NCBI GenBank assembly: GCA_020747015.1
Contig: JAGTJM010000099.1
Location: 1-64,000, forward strand
Direction of reading: 5' to 3'
Source of the DNA: Pyrenochaeta sp. MPI-SDFR-AT-0127
Lineage: Eukaryota; Ascomycota; Dothideomycetes; Pleosporales; Cucurbitariaceae
Length of the DNA: 64,000 bases
The position numbers and the translations under genes were made by a program. Under the pieces are notes generated by a model. That model made no database searches and was not told the origin of the DNA. It worked only from the letters and a program-made list of their open reading frames with translations. Positions within the stretch are counted from its first letter, which is position 1, and the number at the start of each line of letters is the position of its first letter. This document shows, one piece after another, positions 1 through 11,197 of this stretch.

Positions 1-72
1 TTATCTATACTAATATAGAGATAGCCTATTATAAGCTCTTTAAACTTAACTCCTTCTAATTCTCTAGCCTTA

Positions 73-77
73 GTCTT
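73..77. repeat. Target-site duplication, left copy (GTCTT)
   Basis: GTCTT directly precedes the left LTR and is repeated exactly at 5389-5393. Five bases is the usual duplication length for Copia integrase. Confidence 0.9.
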
Positions 78-294
78 TGTTAGATAAAATGCTAAAATGC
101 GTTTTGCAGAAATTAATAATTGCGATGATCGATTGTGTGTTGATCATGATCGTGTCCTTCGTTGAGTTGTGTCTCCTGCTTTCTTCTATAGCTCCTCTGC
201 TTCCGGAGGTTCCGTAGATTAGCAATAGTTATCGGTCCTACTCTTTATCACTCTTTCCTATGTAGTACTTCTGAGCTTCTCCTTATATCTGACA
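78..294 (-). repeat. Left LTR (3' LTR of the element)
   Basis: This 217-bp repeat matches 5172-5388 at all but two positions. Both differences, read on the element's coding strand, are CA in this copy and TA in the other, the dinucleotide change favoured by RIP. It ends ...TATCTGACA, where the other copy has TATCTAACA. Confidence 0.95.
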
Positions 295-296
295 CA

Positions 297-306
297 CCCC
301 CTCAGC
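297..306 (-). other. Polypurine tract next to the 3' LTR
   Basis: On the minus strand GCTGAGGGGG is followed after two bases by the LTR start. This is the expected place and composition for the plus-strand primer of reverse transcription. Confidence 0.7.
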
Positions 307-433
307 TTGGAACCCGTTTCAAGCTGGACAAGAACTGCTTATATTATCTTCTAATAAGCCTAGAGCTCGTGTGCAAGAAGTGTCGATCACCGTCCAGCTA
401 CACCTGTTCGATCTCTAGCTTCTCGATTTGGCT

Positions 434-3400
434 TTAGATCTCTTCAAGGCGCGCTGCCGTTATTTCTCTACTTCCTGTGCGCTCTATAAGGCCCATTTGG
501 CTTAGAAACTGTGCCCATTTATTTACTGGCAGCGCTTTTGTAAAGCCATCAGCTAGCATGTCAGCTGATTGGACATAGGTAACCCGAATACTTCTTCTTA
601 ACACTTCCTGTCTCAGCCAATGATTGTGAATGTCTACATGCCAGAGCTTAGTTTGCAATCGTGAGACCTCTTCATTGATTAGCCGGATGGTTTGAGTGTT
701 ATCGCATTGTATCGTGATTATGTCCTTAGGCAGTTTAATTTGCAGTTCCTTAAGTAGTCGTGATATAAATATAGCTTCTTTAGCCACTTATGATAGAGCA
801 AGAAGCTCAGCTTCTGTCGTCGAGGTTATGACTGTATCTTGCTTACTTACTTTCCAAGCAATCAAGCCACCAAACAACTTGATTGTGTATCCCTGCGAGC
901 TCTTTCTATCGATTGTGTTATCGGCGAAAGAGGCGTCGCTGGCGACTTCAAGTCGACTATCCCCGCCGAGCTTGAGCGCTCGATTTCTGGTGCTCTGTAG
1001 GTAGAGGAGAACTCGATCGGCTGCATTATGATGCTCCTGTCCCGGATTCATCAAAAAGCGTGCTAGTCGTGATGTCGCGAATGCAATATCTGGACGAGTA
1101 GTCACAGCTGCAAATATTAGGGACCCAATCTTTCGCTGGTACTTATTAATTTCTGACGGAGTAGCCAGGCCTTCCTGAGGCTTAAGTTTAATGGCCGCCA
1201 TTAGAGTGTCGTGTCGGATGTCCTTTCTATCGACTAAGCGGCTAATCTTGTCCGCGTAAGCTGCTTGTGATAGCTAGATCTTACGCTGCTCTCGGTTTCT
1301 AATGACTTTAACTCTAAGAAACCATTGGAGATCATCTCCACCTGTGATAGAGTACTTGTCTCTAAGATGTTGAATCGCTTGTTAGGCTTCAGTCTCCTTC
1401 TACTTACTGTATGCAAGAATTATATCGTCGACGTAGAAGAATATGATAATTCCGTCTTTAATTAGATAGTATAGCTTATGAGGGACGCTCTAAAAGCCCA
1501 GTTTCTTGAGGGTTGATATAAATTCCTTCTGCCAGAGGACTGGTGATATTCGGAGCCCATACAAGGCCTTGTTGACTTGCAGCACTGTCCCAGGCTTCCG
1601 ATAGCCATGTAGCATTCTTATGTAGATCTCTCGGTCCATTGCTGCATAAACGAAAGCATTCGTGACGTCGTACTGTTTAAGCTCGAGATCGAAATGAGCA
1701 GCGATCGCCATCAGCATTCGAAACGACTGGCTCGCGAGAGTAGCTGCATAGGTTTCCTGAGAAGTAATATTTCTCTGTTAGTCTCCTCGGACGACTAATC
1801 GCGCCTTACAGCTCTTGAAGCGATAGTCCTTGTCGAGCTTGTAGGTATACACCCACATGCAGTCTAAGATCTGTTAACCCTTTGCTTTTACTTCCTTTAC
1901 GGGCACTTCAGACCATAATTTCATCTACTTATAACTCTTAAGATGCTCTCTCTAGGCTTCCTTCCAGTAGTCTCTAAGTAGATATTCTTCTACCTACCTC
2001 TAGGTTGACAGCGGTAGTAGAAGTTGGTTGAGATGAGGCCTTAGTCCTTATGCCAGCATTCGTTTCATTTAAGCTTTATCCACTGGCCTGCCTTCGTACG
2101 TTCCGATGTTCCTAGCCTGTGTCCCAGCCATAAATACAGCCTTCTATGGGATAGTCTTTAATAAGGCATCTGAGTCCTAAGTGTCTTCATAATAAGCGCC
2201 TGCTAGCAGATACGCAAGCAGAGCTACCGGCGGTGGAGTCGCTAGTAGCGTAGGATAGGTGTAACCCGTCTTCCTTCCTTAGCGGTATCCTGGGCTATCA
2301 TATTCTTGGGTTAGCTTAGTATCCTATATTATATCGTCTTTAAAGAAAGCTTCAGTCTCTAGTTAATCGTGGGTAGGTTCTAGAAGCTTAGCGGATCTCA
2401 CCTATGCAGCTATCTCGTTCAAGGTGCTATACATAAGATTATCTATAATGTCTTCTATCTTCCCGTTAAATATCGTATCTTCGTCGAACACTACGTCTCG
2501 AGTGCTAATCACCTTACCCATAGTTAGAATCTAGACCCTGTAGATATTAGACGACTAATATCCAACTAGGTATCCAATCCAAGCTCGCGGATCAAGACGT
2601 TAGAGTCGTGATTTACCTCGAAGAGTATTATTGGTTAAGGCAAAGGCCTTACAGCCATATGCTTTTAGGTGTGCCAGGCTCGGCTTTCGAGGTGTTATTA
2701 TAATGCCGTTTCAGAGAGCTGCAAATGTGAAGAAGACTTTGTATAGTAACTTCCAATAATTCGAGTAGTTCGGCGTTTAATTGTATAAATACACTACTGC
2801 TCGTGTAATCTCTAGCCACAGCTCCTACGGCAAGTTTGCGTCTAGCCTTATCGCGCGAGATTTATCTTTGACTACACCCCCGGAGCGTTTAGCACCACCG
2901 TTTTGTGCTTGGGTATCTAGGGCTAAAGGCTCGAGTCGTATTACTTGCGCGGTACACTATCGTGCTACCTCCAGCTTCGTAGTTGCAATCTCACCATCAC
3001 ATTTAATCACTTTAATAGTGATGTTGTACTACTTCTTTAGGAACTAGACAATAATATCTAGTAACCTGATAATTAACTTCCTAAGTCGATTGTCCTTAAA
3101 GTAAAAGTCCTATAGGAAACCGGAGTATTGATTAGTAACGAGCATTTAACTTTTCTCCTTCGTTAAGCTTCCCTCCTTATAAGAATAGAAGTCGATAGCT
3201 AGTCTTTCTCCTGGGCCTTCGTAGTTTAATCGAGGTGCGCGTCGTATTTACCGCTTAGTTTTAGCTCTTCCGCACGCGTCGCACTTAACTGTTGTAACTC
3301 CCTTAATGCGCACCCCCTCAGATTACTAGACTAGGTGTTCGATAGCTGCCGGCCCTAGATGTCCTATGCGTTTATGCCAGCGCATCGCATCAGCTTTCTA

Positions 3401-5134
3401 TAGTGCTTACTTTGATTGAGAATTGATTGTTCTTGTATAAAAGGCTGCCTAGATTTCGTCTTATTACTCGAGTATCCATTATCCATATGCTTCTTTTAGG
3501 CATGCGATCGTTAAGTCGTCTCGCCTCTTAAGAGTTGTAGGCTCATTCTTATTATCCCACCACACGCCCTATTATCTAAGTAATCTGAATGAGACTAGAT
3601 TACATAGGATCTCTAGACACCATGCCACATCATTCAGTACGAGCCTTGTTGGTCCATATGGCCCTCTTAGGTTAAGCCACACTATTCTATATCCTTATAT
3701 CCAAATTCGTGTATTCCCAGCTAGTATACAATCTGCCGTAACGGGAGGACGCAGGCTTCAAAGTCGAGTTCGGTCGTTCGTGACGTAGATCGTCGAGCCC
3801 AAATCAAGGATAAAGGAGTGCCGTAGTAGGTAGTCTAAATGCTCAGCTTAGAAAGATGCAGCAATGAACGCAGCATTAATTATTATAATTTTCCGACCTT
3901 TAAGTCAGTCAGTAGATATCTCAGGTGTAGGAGTATAAGAGTTCTTAAAGCTTAGTGTTTATATTCATTATCTTTTTAATGCCCTTACTTATTCCTGTAC
4001 ATCAGGATCGTATTGTAGGCGTAGCTTTACCAGCTCTAATATTAATTCCCTCGGCTTGAACCAGTCTAGGGCATTGTCATCATCAATATAGAGGCAGTTA
4101 GCAAGAAGATGGCGTAGTCCACAAGCAGGGCATTTTTTGCCTCCAGCTGCCGCTTTATCCCGATTCTGAGACTGCTTAGATATGGTCGAATGACCAGCTA
4201 GGCGTTTTTTTGACGAGGACTTCCTCCTTAACACCTGTTTAGGTTAGTCAGATAATGCGCTATCAGGCACGAGAGAGGCGTCCCTATCTATGTCCTGGGT
4301 GGATTCACCACTACCAGCGAGATATGAAGCTTCACTTGCAGCAAAAGCGCCCTTCTACTGTCTCCCTTTTAGGTAGTATAAGCTCATGTGATCTCAGAAG
4401 CGTTTCATCATTTCTTTTCGATTCATTCCTAGCTCGCGTCTTCCTTAGTCTTGGAATAATGGCACCCAGTTAGGGCTGACCTTACTAACTGCGTTCAGGA
4501 AGTCTTGTATTACATAATTAAGTTTTTGGACTTCTCCAATTTCTTCAGTCTCTGCGATAGTTACTGCGTGATCGTACTCAGTCAGCCAGCTATCCCAATG
4601 TGTTGGTTGTCTCATTGGCTTTAAGGCTGCAATGTATCGATCCCGAGCGCGCAGTTACTCTTCCTCATCGTCGATGCCGACAGTACTCTTCAAAGTAGCT
4701 ACCCATTCTCAGATTGAGAGCTTTGGTCTGCAGCACGTCTTCTTTAGGTAGACAGAGACTGTTACTCAAATATAGACTAACAGCTTGTCTAACCTTGCAT
4801 CTTCGTCTTTATAGTTTATTGCTGCAACTTTGTAGGAGTCAAGTCGCGTCTTATAGTAATCAACATTAGTTTTAAATGCGGTTTGTCCACCGTTAGTCAA
4901 ATCAGATAGATTTACTGGAGGCCAGTCTCCAATCGCCGCGCGTTTCTCGTACATTTCAATGTTTAGCTCGGTCGGAGGGGTCGGCTCTATCTTCGGCACA
5001 GCATCGCTTATAGGGTCGACAAGGTGCCAAACTCTAAGTGATAGGCATCTGGCTTCTAGCTGCTCGTACTAAGGCTTCCAGCTCATATAATCTGTGAGGA
5101 TAATGTCGGAATCGCGGTTTATTAGTTGCGCCAT
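434..5134 (-). pseudogene. Copia gag-pol polyprotein, inactivated by stops
   Basis: The start codon at 5134 opens a gag N-terminus that meets a stop within about 20 codons; gag-like sequence continues to about 4766. A zinc-knuckle-like C-x2-C-x3-H-x4-C (spacing one residue short of the usual knuckle) lies at about 4097-4135. The integrase zinc region shows the His pair of WHKRIGH (3359-3376) and CDAC (3272-3283). Reverse transcriptase has DVTNAF near 1666 and the catalytic YVDD at 1424-1435. RNase H follows, open from 1201 to a TAA at 785-787, then from 787 to the stop at 434. The open stretches are separated by stops, so no functional polyprotein can be made. A GAG-pre-integrase, integrase, RT, RNase H order identifies Copia rather than Gypsy. 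Confidence 0.9.
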
Positions 5135-5171
5135 TGCTCTCGCGTAAGGTTAAGGCAGTGAGACTCTTAAT

Positions 5172-5388
5172 TGTTAGATAAAATGCTAAAATGCGTTTTG
5201 CAGAAATTAATAATTGCGATGATCGATTATGTGTTGATCATGATCGTGTCCTTCGTTGAGTTGTGTCTCCTGCTTTCTTCTATAGCTCCTCTGCTTCCGG
5301 AGGTTCCGTAGATTAGCAATAGTTATCGGTCCTACTCTTTATCACTCTTTCCTATGTAGTACTTCTGAGCTTCTCCTTATATCTAACA
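5172..5388 (-). repeat. Right LTR (5' LTR of the element)
   Basis: This is the 217-bp partner of 78-294 with perfect 9-bp inverted ends, TGTTAGATA and TATCTAACA. It would carry the promoter for the minus-strand transcript. A primer-binding site just inside it was not recognisable. Confidence 0.95.
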
Positions 5389-5393
5389 GTCTT
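5389..5393. repeat. Target-site duplication, right copy (GTCTT)
   Basis: Exact copy of 73-77, immediately outside the right LTR. Confidence 0.9.
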
Positions 5394-6083
5394 ATAATTC
5401 TATTATTTAGAGTTTTCTAGTACTAGTAGAGAGAATATATCTAGATTCTTAAAAAAGGCTATATTATTCTTACTTTTATTAGCCTTCTAACTACGCTATT
5501 AGACTATAAGGTTATAAAATCTTTTAGCTAGTATAGTAATATTAGCGTATATATTCACCCCTTAAAGTAATATATTTAGGTGTAATCGCTTAATAGATCG
5601 AGTCTTGTTACAATTACTTACTCACCAAGCGATGTAGGAATAATCGAGCCATCCACACAGACGATTCCTTCGTGTACTTCATTTTATGTTCTTGAGAAAC
5701 CGTGCGCGAGAACACAGATCATCTTTGTGACTCATGTTGGTACGTGGGCGAATAGACCTCATTGTGTTGAAGAGACTGTAAAGTGAGAGGTGCAACACGC
5801 CTTTCCCCTCTCTCACCTACTTCAATTCTTTCCTTCTTATGACACACCGCTGGTTGCCCCCACCTACTTTTATTGGCTGAACCATGGCTGCCTAAATCAG
5901 TTCCAGGGTTCCCTTCTCTCACCTGATATATTCCTCTCCTGCTAATCGTATAAACCGCAACGCTCTTCTCTTCTCTTTCCATTTCTGCAGTCCTTACAAA
6001 ACCTTACTCTCAGCAGCAGCACAAGCACGCAACCTCTCTTCCAGCCGCCGCCGATTTCACAACGATACGAGTCGCATTAAACA
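5394..6083. other. TA-rich RIP-like DNA, then 5' flank of the next gene
   Basis: From 5394 to about 5600 the sequence is strongly TA-rich with no coding potential and looks like an old RIP-mutated repeat. Composition changes to normal near 5610. From there to 6083 it is the likely promoter and leader of the downstream gene. No other feature was recognised. Confidence 0.6.
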
Positions 6084-7370
6084 ATGTCACTGTCGCCGCC
6101 ATTGCTCCCAGAAGACACAATACGAAGGTTGAAAAATCGCGATGCTTCATTAATTACCGATCCGCAGAATGGACAGAGAGCCATCTCGATCCAGTTGCTA
6201 AGCCCTCCCCATTCTGCCTCATCAAGTTCATCACGGACGGCCTCGTCATCGACAACGGAGAGCGACACATTGCTTATACCCGTGCCTACTCACCTAGACT
6301 CGGCGCCGTCATTCGAGTTTCTTGGCTTCACGCCTGAGCGTGCGAAAGAAATGTATGATACAAGAAAAGCGTACAACGAGAAACATGATCCTGTCTGGAT
6401 TTCAATCATAGAATGGGCAAGATGCCATCTCGATGACGCCTGCTTGGATGTAGCGGAGGATGACTGGATCAGTATCATGACACAAGCAGGTATCAAGACA
6501 GACATCCAAGGCCGGCTCATGAGGGAAGAGTATGCGGCTCTTAGGTCAACTCAAGGTCTGTATACGTGGCTTTACGAGATCATCGAGACCAACTATCTGG
6601 TCTTGGAAGACTTGAATGCACAGATTCTGTTCAGCTTGGATTCTACGCCATGTTCACTTCGAGGGGGACAGGGAGAAGATTACACAGTGCCGCAGACACC
6701 TGGAGGCCACATTGCACTGTTCAAGAGTGTGGAATTCAGACGAAGCGCTGGATGTACTGCAGAAGATGGATCCATCAACCTTAATCAACTCGTTTCTAAA
6801 GGACCTACAGACTTTTCTAAGATTGGGGGCCTATATTTCACTCACCAATTATGGGTGGCTAAGCGGTACTCATCTTATATTGGGGATATGTGTCCACTGG
6901 CAGACAGACGCACTGTGGAAATTCATGTCCCGCTTCATCATTTCCAGACAGTCAAGATGTGGGACCTGAAGTTTGAGGATGACGATTACAAGCAACTGCT
7001 CTACTACTCTCGAAGAGTAGAAAAGTATCCTAAGCATATAACTCGGAAGCGAGCAGAGTATGGAGTCATCAAAGGTCCAATAGCTGGCGTCCACAACAAG
7101 GTCTTCAACAAGATACAGAATTGGGAAGAGATCAAAGGCAAGCATCAGCTTGTCGAAGAATATGAAGAGGAAGATGAAGATGAGATAAAGAAAGGCGATC
7201 ATGAAAAGAAGAAGAAATTCGGGGTGCAATATGTCTGGCTGCGAGAAGACATAATCGCAAAGCTTGAAGATGATGTGCATGGGAAAACTTACTTGAGGCG
7301 ACCTGAGCGAGGCTTCAGGCTTATTGCTCAGCCGTGGAATGATCAGTCTGTAGCACACACCTCATGCTGA
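6084..7370 (+). CDS. Hypothetical protein with possible DUF3990/ADP-ribosyltransferase-like region
   Basis: Uninterrupted frame of 428 aa; the start has A at -3 (ACAATG). Residues 40-60 are a Ser/Thr-rich linker. A central segment (about 210-275) has SKGPTDFSKIGGLYFT followed by VAKRYSSYI and later VEIHVPLHHF. This resembles the 'G-DF--GFYLT---EQA--WA' core of DUF3990, a family related to ADP-ribosyltransferases, but the canonical N-terminal YHGT-type motif is not clear. Near residue 360 there is an acidic-lysine run (EEYEEEDEDE, then KKGDHEKKKK). There is no signal peptide or membrane segment. The gene stands alone between two TA-rich RIP-like blocks, yet its frame is intact, so it is probably under selection. 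The family call is inference. Confidence 0.75.
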   Translation: MSLSPPLLPEDTIRRLKNRDASLITDPQNGQRAISIQLLSPPHSASSSSSRTASSSTTESDTLLIPVPTHLDSAPSFEFLGFTPERAKEMYDTRKAYNEKHDPVWISIIEWARCHLDDACLDVAEDDWISIMTQAGIKTDIQGRLMREEYAALRSTQGLYTWLYEIIETNYLVLEDLNAQILFSLDSTPCSLRGGQGEDYTVPQTPGGHIALFKSVEFRRSAGCTAEDGSINLNQLVSKGPTDFSKIGGLYFTHQLWVAKRYSSYIGDMCPLADRRTVEIHVPLHHFQTVKMWDLKFEDDDYKQLLYYSRRVEKYPKHITRKRAEYGVIKGPIAGVHNKVFNKIQNWEEIKGKHQLVEEYEEEDEDEIKKGDHEKKKKFGVQYVWLREDIIAKLEDDVHGKTYLRRPERGFRLIAQPWNDQSVAHTSC

Positions 7371-8055
7371 CCGCAACATTGGGCAGGGGCAAAAGTGCTT
7401 TCGCGTATTTGCACCTCAGCGCGATTATATGCATTGCGAAAGAATGTTTAGCGCGCTCTTTTCTCTACTTTAAGAAATACTCTAGTATTAATAAAACTTA
7501 TTCCTCTTAAGCTATACCTAAGGAAGATATCTTACCTATCTCCTTTAACTATTTAGTATAATCCTATAATAAATATTATATAGAAATAGAAATATATACG
7601 TATTCTTAAAGGATAAAGGGTTCTACTTAAGAGGTATTAGACCTACCTCTAATACTATCCTAAATAGGCTCTACTACTCTTATTTCTCTATATATAAATA
7701 GAACTCTTTAATAGTAGATAGTAGAATAAGTTCTTCTTATTCTTTTATATTAGACTTATAGAAATAGAGGTATTCTTAGTTATCTATTATAGTATATACT
7801 TTTAAGTTATACCTAGATTTATTTTAGAACTCTCTAGTATCTATATTATTATATTTTTCTTATATTCTACCTAGTATTTTAACCTTAATAAAGTATACTA
7901 GTTTATAAGTATACTACTATTTAGGAATTTTTATTTTTTCTTATACTATAATACTATATTATCTCTTTCTATATTAATAAGAAGGATTAGTATAGAATAC
8001 TAGCTTAGGGGGCGTATAATAGTCTAGCTTACGGGTAGTATAACTATTATATAAC
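7371..8055. other. TA-rich RIP-like block, no gene
   Basis: After about 70 bp of 3' flank, composition switches near 7440 to very TA-rich sequence full of TATA, CTTA and TAGTA steps that continues to 8055. No ORF or surviving transposon domain can be read. It is probably an ancient repeat saturated by C-to-T change. Confidence 0.7.
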
Positions 8056-8353
8056 TGTAACGACACAGGTGCTAGAGGGTTCCGAAAGGGATCTGAGTGC
8101 AACTCAAAGGCATATGGGAGTGCGCGCTGCGGTAGATAACCAAGAGCACCTCTATTCCTATAGGTCTGGTACGGAAGGATAAGAAGAACTTATCCTACTA
8201 TCTACTACTAAAGAGCTATACTTATATATAGAGGAATAGGGGTAATGGGGCCTAATTGGGACAGTATCGGAGGCAGGTCTGATATCACCTAAATAAACCT
8301 CCCCTCTTATAGGAACGCGTGTGCGACTCTATTTCTATGTGACGTTCGTTACA
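8056..8353. mobile_element. Solo LTR (298 bp)
   Basis: The segment starts TGTAACGA and ends TCGTTACA, which are perfect 8-bp inverted ends of TG...CA type. It is flanked by a perfect 5-bp duplication, ATAAC at 8051-8055 and 8354-8358. It has no coding capacity and its length suits an LTR. A solo LTR left by LTR-LTR recombination explains all of this. The family (Gypsy or Copia) cannot be assigned. Its composition is much less TA-rich than the block to its left, which suggests later insertion or escape from RIP. Confidence 0.85.
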
Positions 8354-9209
8354 ATAACCTTATATCACGTGCTAGGTTCTATATCTAGGATCCTTCCTAG
8401 TAGATAGCTCGATAGGATAATACATACATTCATACATTTTATAGTTTATTCCACAAACACGCATCCTTAAACACAGCCGTCTACTAGTGTCGTGTTACTC
8501 ATTCATTATATCCAACGTTTGTCAGTTCCACAGTTTGCCTCATGATTATTCCCCTCCGCACTACGCGCTCCTATGATACCTAAAAATCAGAATTTGACGA
8601 CGCTGGCAGCGCTAAGAGCCCTGTTCTACCTTTTCGTGCCTGGGATGACGCTGACGGTCATAACAAAGGACTAAACCCCATGCAGCCAGCAAATGATAGA
8701 TACTGACGTCTTGAAAGGACATATTTTCTGCTCTTTGTCCTGTTCTTTTTCCTGTGCCTGTTCGGCACCCAAACTCAGTAAAGAAAGTGTTTTTGAGTAG
8801 TAACTTGTGATCTCGCTCCAGCACTTTGAGATATCCAACCCTGTACAGGAACTTACTGCCTGTGGAAGTATACGTTGTAGTTGATAAAAAGGCATACAAT
8901 AAATGCGCAAGTGAAGGAGTGTTTTCAAAGTTGAAGGTGAAACCTAGAAACAAAAGCCAGAATGACTCGAACATGTCACGTGCCTCAATGCTTTGACCTT
9001 CTTGCCAAGTGTCATGACTAAGCAACCGTGCCACCTTACCACTAAAATGGAGACCACAGCTCACACCACGCCCAAAAACCTTAGCCCTATCAATTTACTA
9101 ATCTAGTAATAGTATCTATAGGATACAATCCTATCAGAACCTTAGAAGTTACTCTCTGGTTTAGCGTTAAAGGTCGTTTTAATATAGTGCACAATCCGAG
9201 CACACGGCA
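8354..9209. other. Intergenic, no supported gene
   Basis: Normal composition from about 8440 to 9060, then TA-richer to 9190. The longest minus-strand frame (8612-9064) has no ATG near its start and no recognisable motif. The final 150 bp are the likely promoter of the next gene. Confidence 0.5.
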
Positions 9210-11005
9210 ATGCCATTGGCACGCTCTTTCGGGGCTGTTCACAGGAAACTTTTCAACCGCTCCAAAACCTCTACTCTGGCACAACCCTCACGAGCTCTCT
9301 CCATTACCAGTCGAGGTAAACCTATTAGTCGCGAAGAGCTATTCAAATACACAAACGGTCGCTTCCTCGCCAATGAGGCAGAGGCCTGCAATCGCAGATA
9401 TGTGCGATTCGATATTGACCAGCTGTGCGCTGTAGCTGCAGGAGCTGGTGGGGGTTTTTCGCCTATCAAAGCGATTGATAAGATGGAAGGGGGGTTTAGC
9501 AAGGCGCTTATCATGCAGAAAGAGGATGGGAGTGAAGTCGTAGCCAAAATCCCCTTCTCGATTGCTGGGCCACCTAAGTATACTACCGCCTCCGAAGTGG
9601 CTGTTCTTAAATTTAGTAAGACTGTAACGCCTGTTCGATATATGATTTGACCAAATACTAACTATATTGCTTATGGTAGTTAGTACGTATACTCAAGTTC
9701 CCGTGCCTGAAGTCTTAGCCTGGAGCTCTGACGCATCAAATCCTGTCGGTGCCGAATACATAGTTATGGAAAAAGCTACAGGCCAACAGTTATTTACGAC
9801 CTGGAGTACTATGACTATTGAAGACCAATTCAGCCTCGTGGAGCAATTGACACAATTCGAGGCCAAGTTAGCGTCATTTCAATTCCCCGCTAATGGGAGT
9901 CTGTACCTCTGCGAGTCGATGACAGATGGCGAGTCATGGGTTGCTTTGGACAGAAATATGGATCCTTCTCAGCGATTCTGCATTGGACCTTCCTGTGAGC
10001 GAGCGTGGTCAGCTCAAGGAAACATTTTGGCACCACCTTCTTATGTCGGTAACGGACCATGTAAGTTCATTACAACAGGCATTGTTCCTAAGCTGACACT
10101 ACCCTCCAGGGCCGAACCTATCATCTTTTGGTCTTGCGCTCGTGGAGCGTGAAATATTCCGGGTTAAGCAACAGAGCATAGCATCTACCTCCGGACCACC
10201 CCGAGGGTCCATTGAAGAACAGCTTGCCGTTCTGAATATGACAAAGGAGGTTATGTCAAGGATAGATATAGTTACGCTCATTAACAGGGTCTCACGGCCA
10301 GTCTTATGGCACACTGACCTCCACATGGGTAATATCTATAGCAAGCCTGAAGACCCAACCAAGATTTGCTCCATTATTGACTGGCAGTCGATTGTAGTCT
10401 CGCCGCTTTACCTTCAGGCTCGCTTTCCAGAATTTTTATCAGTCGATGATGACTATATTCTTGGCCTGAAAGAAGAACCGAGGCTACCGCAAGATTATCA
10501 AGATATGGACGCCAATGATAGGAAGCTAGCTGAGCTCAAGTTCGAAGATACTAAAATGTCTAAGTTTTACGAACTCAGCACTGCAAATCAGCACCTCCGG
10601 GCACATCATGCTTTGATCATGCCGCAGTTCACGCGAGAGCTCTTCGTTCGGTGTGGAGAAGTATGTGAAGAAGGTGCGATACCGCTTCGTGCTTGCCTTA
10701 TAGAATTTGCGAACGCATGGAGTGAATTAGGATTTCTTGGTGAATGCCCTTTTAGCTTTCGTGAGGATGATATAAGAGAGCATGAACTACAATTCCAGGA
10801 ATACCGCGACTTTCACCGAGTCCAAGAAATAGCCAGAAAACTTCTCAGCACTGACTCCGAGGGCTGGATATCTCCACAGCTTGATTTTGCAGAACGGCAA
10901 CGAATGAACACAGAATTGTTACAAGAGATTATGCGTAGGAGCAACGAATACAACAAGACAGCGGAGGAGATTCGGAGCATTTGGCCGTTTCTTGAGAAAG
11001 CATAG
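9210..11005 (+). CDS. APH-type phosphotransferase, AIM9-like, probably mitochondrial
   Basis: Three exons: 9210-9615, 9680-10060 and 10110-11005, giving 560 aa. The first intron begins GTAAGA and has a TACTAAC branch site; the second begins GTAAGT and ends CCTCCAG. Both restore the frame and conserved text (VPVPEVLAW; NGPWPNLSSFG). The fold is the aminoglycoside/choline-kinase-like APH family: a Gly-rich N-lobe (GGGFSPIKAIDKMEGGFSKA), the catalytic loop HTDLHMGNIY (H-x-D-x4-N) and the metal-binding IDWQ. The first 40 residues are basic and Ser/Thr-rich, like a mitochondrial presequence. The family includes yeast Aim9 (altered inheritance of mitochondria 9). The substrate is unknown and antibiotic resistance should not be assumed. 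Confidence 0.88.
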
Positions 11006-11197
11006 ATTCATGTTCGAAACCCGTTGGAAAGGATGGGCGGTGGTAAATCTAAACTATGCGTAACCCTTTATCGAAAACCGATCTGAGAATGCAACTCTAC
11101 TTATATACATGGCTTGGGGCAGAACAGACCTAATGAAATTGTTCTATGCATGTAAAACCAGAGTAGGCCGCCAGAGATTTCATGCTTCGAGAGGAAA

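Larger units (their letters stand above)
78..5388 (-). mobile_element. Ty1/Copia LTR retrotransposon, decayed, read on the minus strand
   Basis: The element is 5,311 bp and complete in outline. Two 217-bp LTRs start TGTTAGATA and end TATCTAACA (9-bp inverted ends, one change in the left copy), and a 5-bp GTCTT target duplication lies outside both. Reading on the minus strand, gag starts 38 bp inside the right LTR. Integrase, reverse transcriptase and RNase H follow in Copia order (integrase before RT), and a purine-rich tract abuts the left LTR. The reading frame is broken by many stops, several of them TAA/TAG where CAA/CAG would fit, which is the CpA-to-TpA signature of RIP. The insertion site itself is TA-rich repeat DNA. 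Confidence 0.95.

Noticed and set aside
8612..9064. 150-codon minus-strand frame
   Set aside because: Begins with a non-ATG codon, has no recognisable motif and no plausible splice partners.
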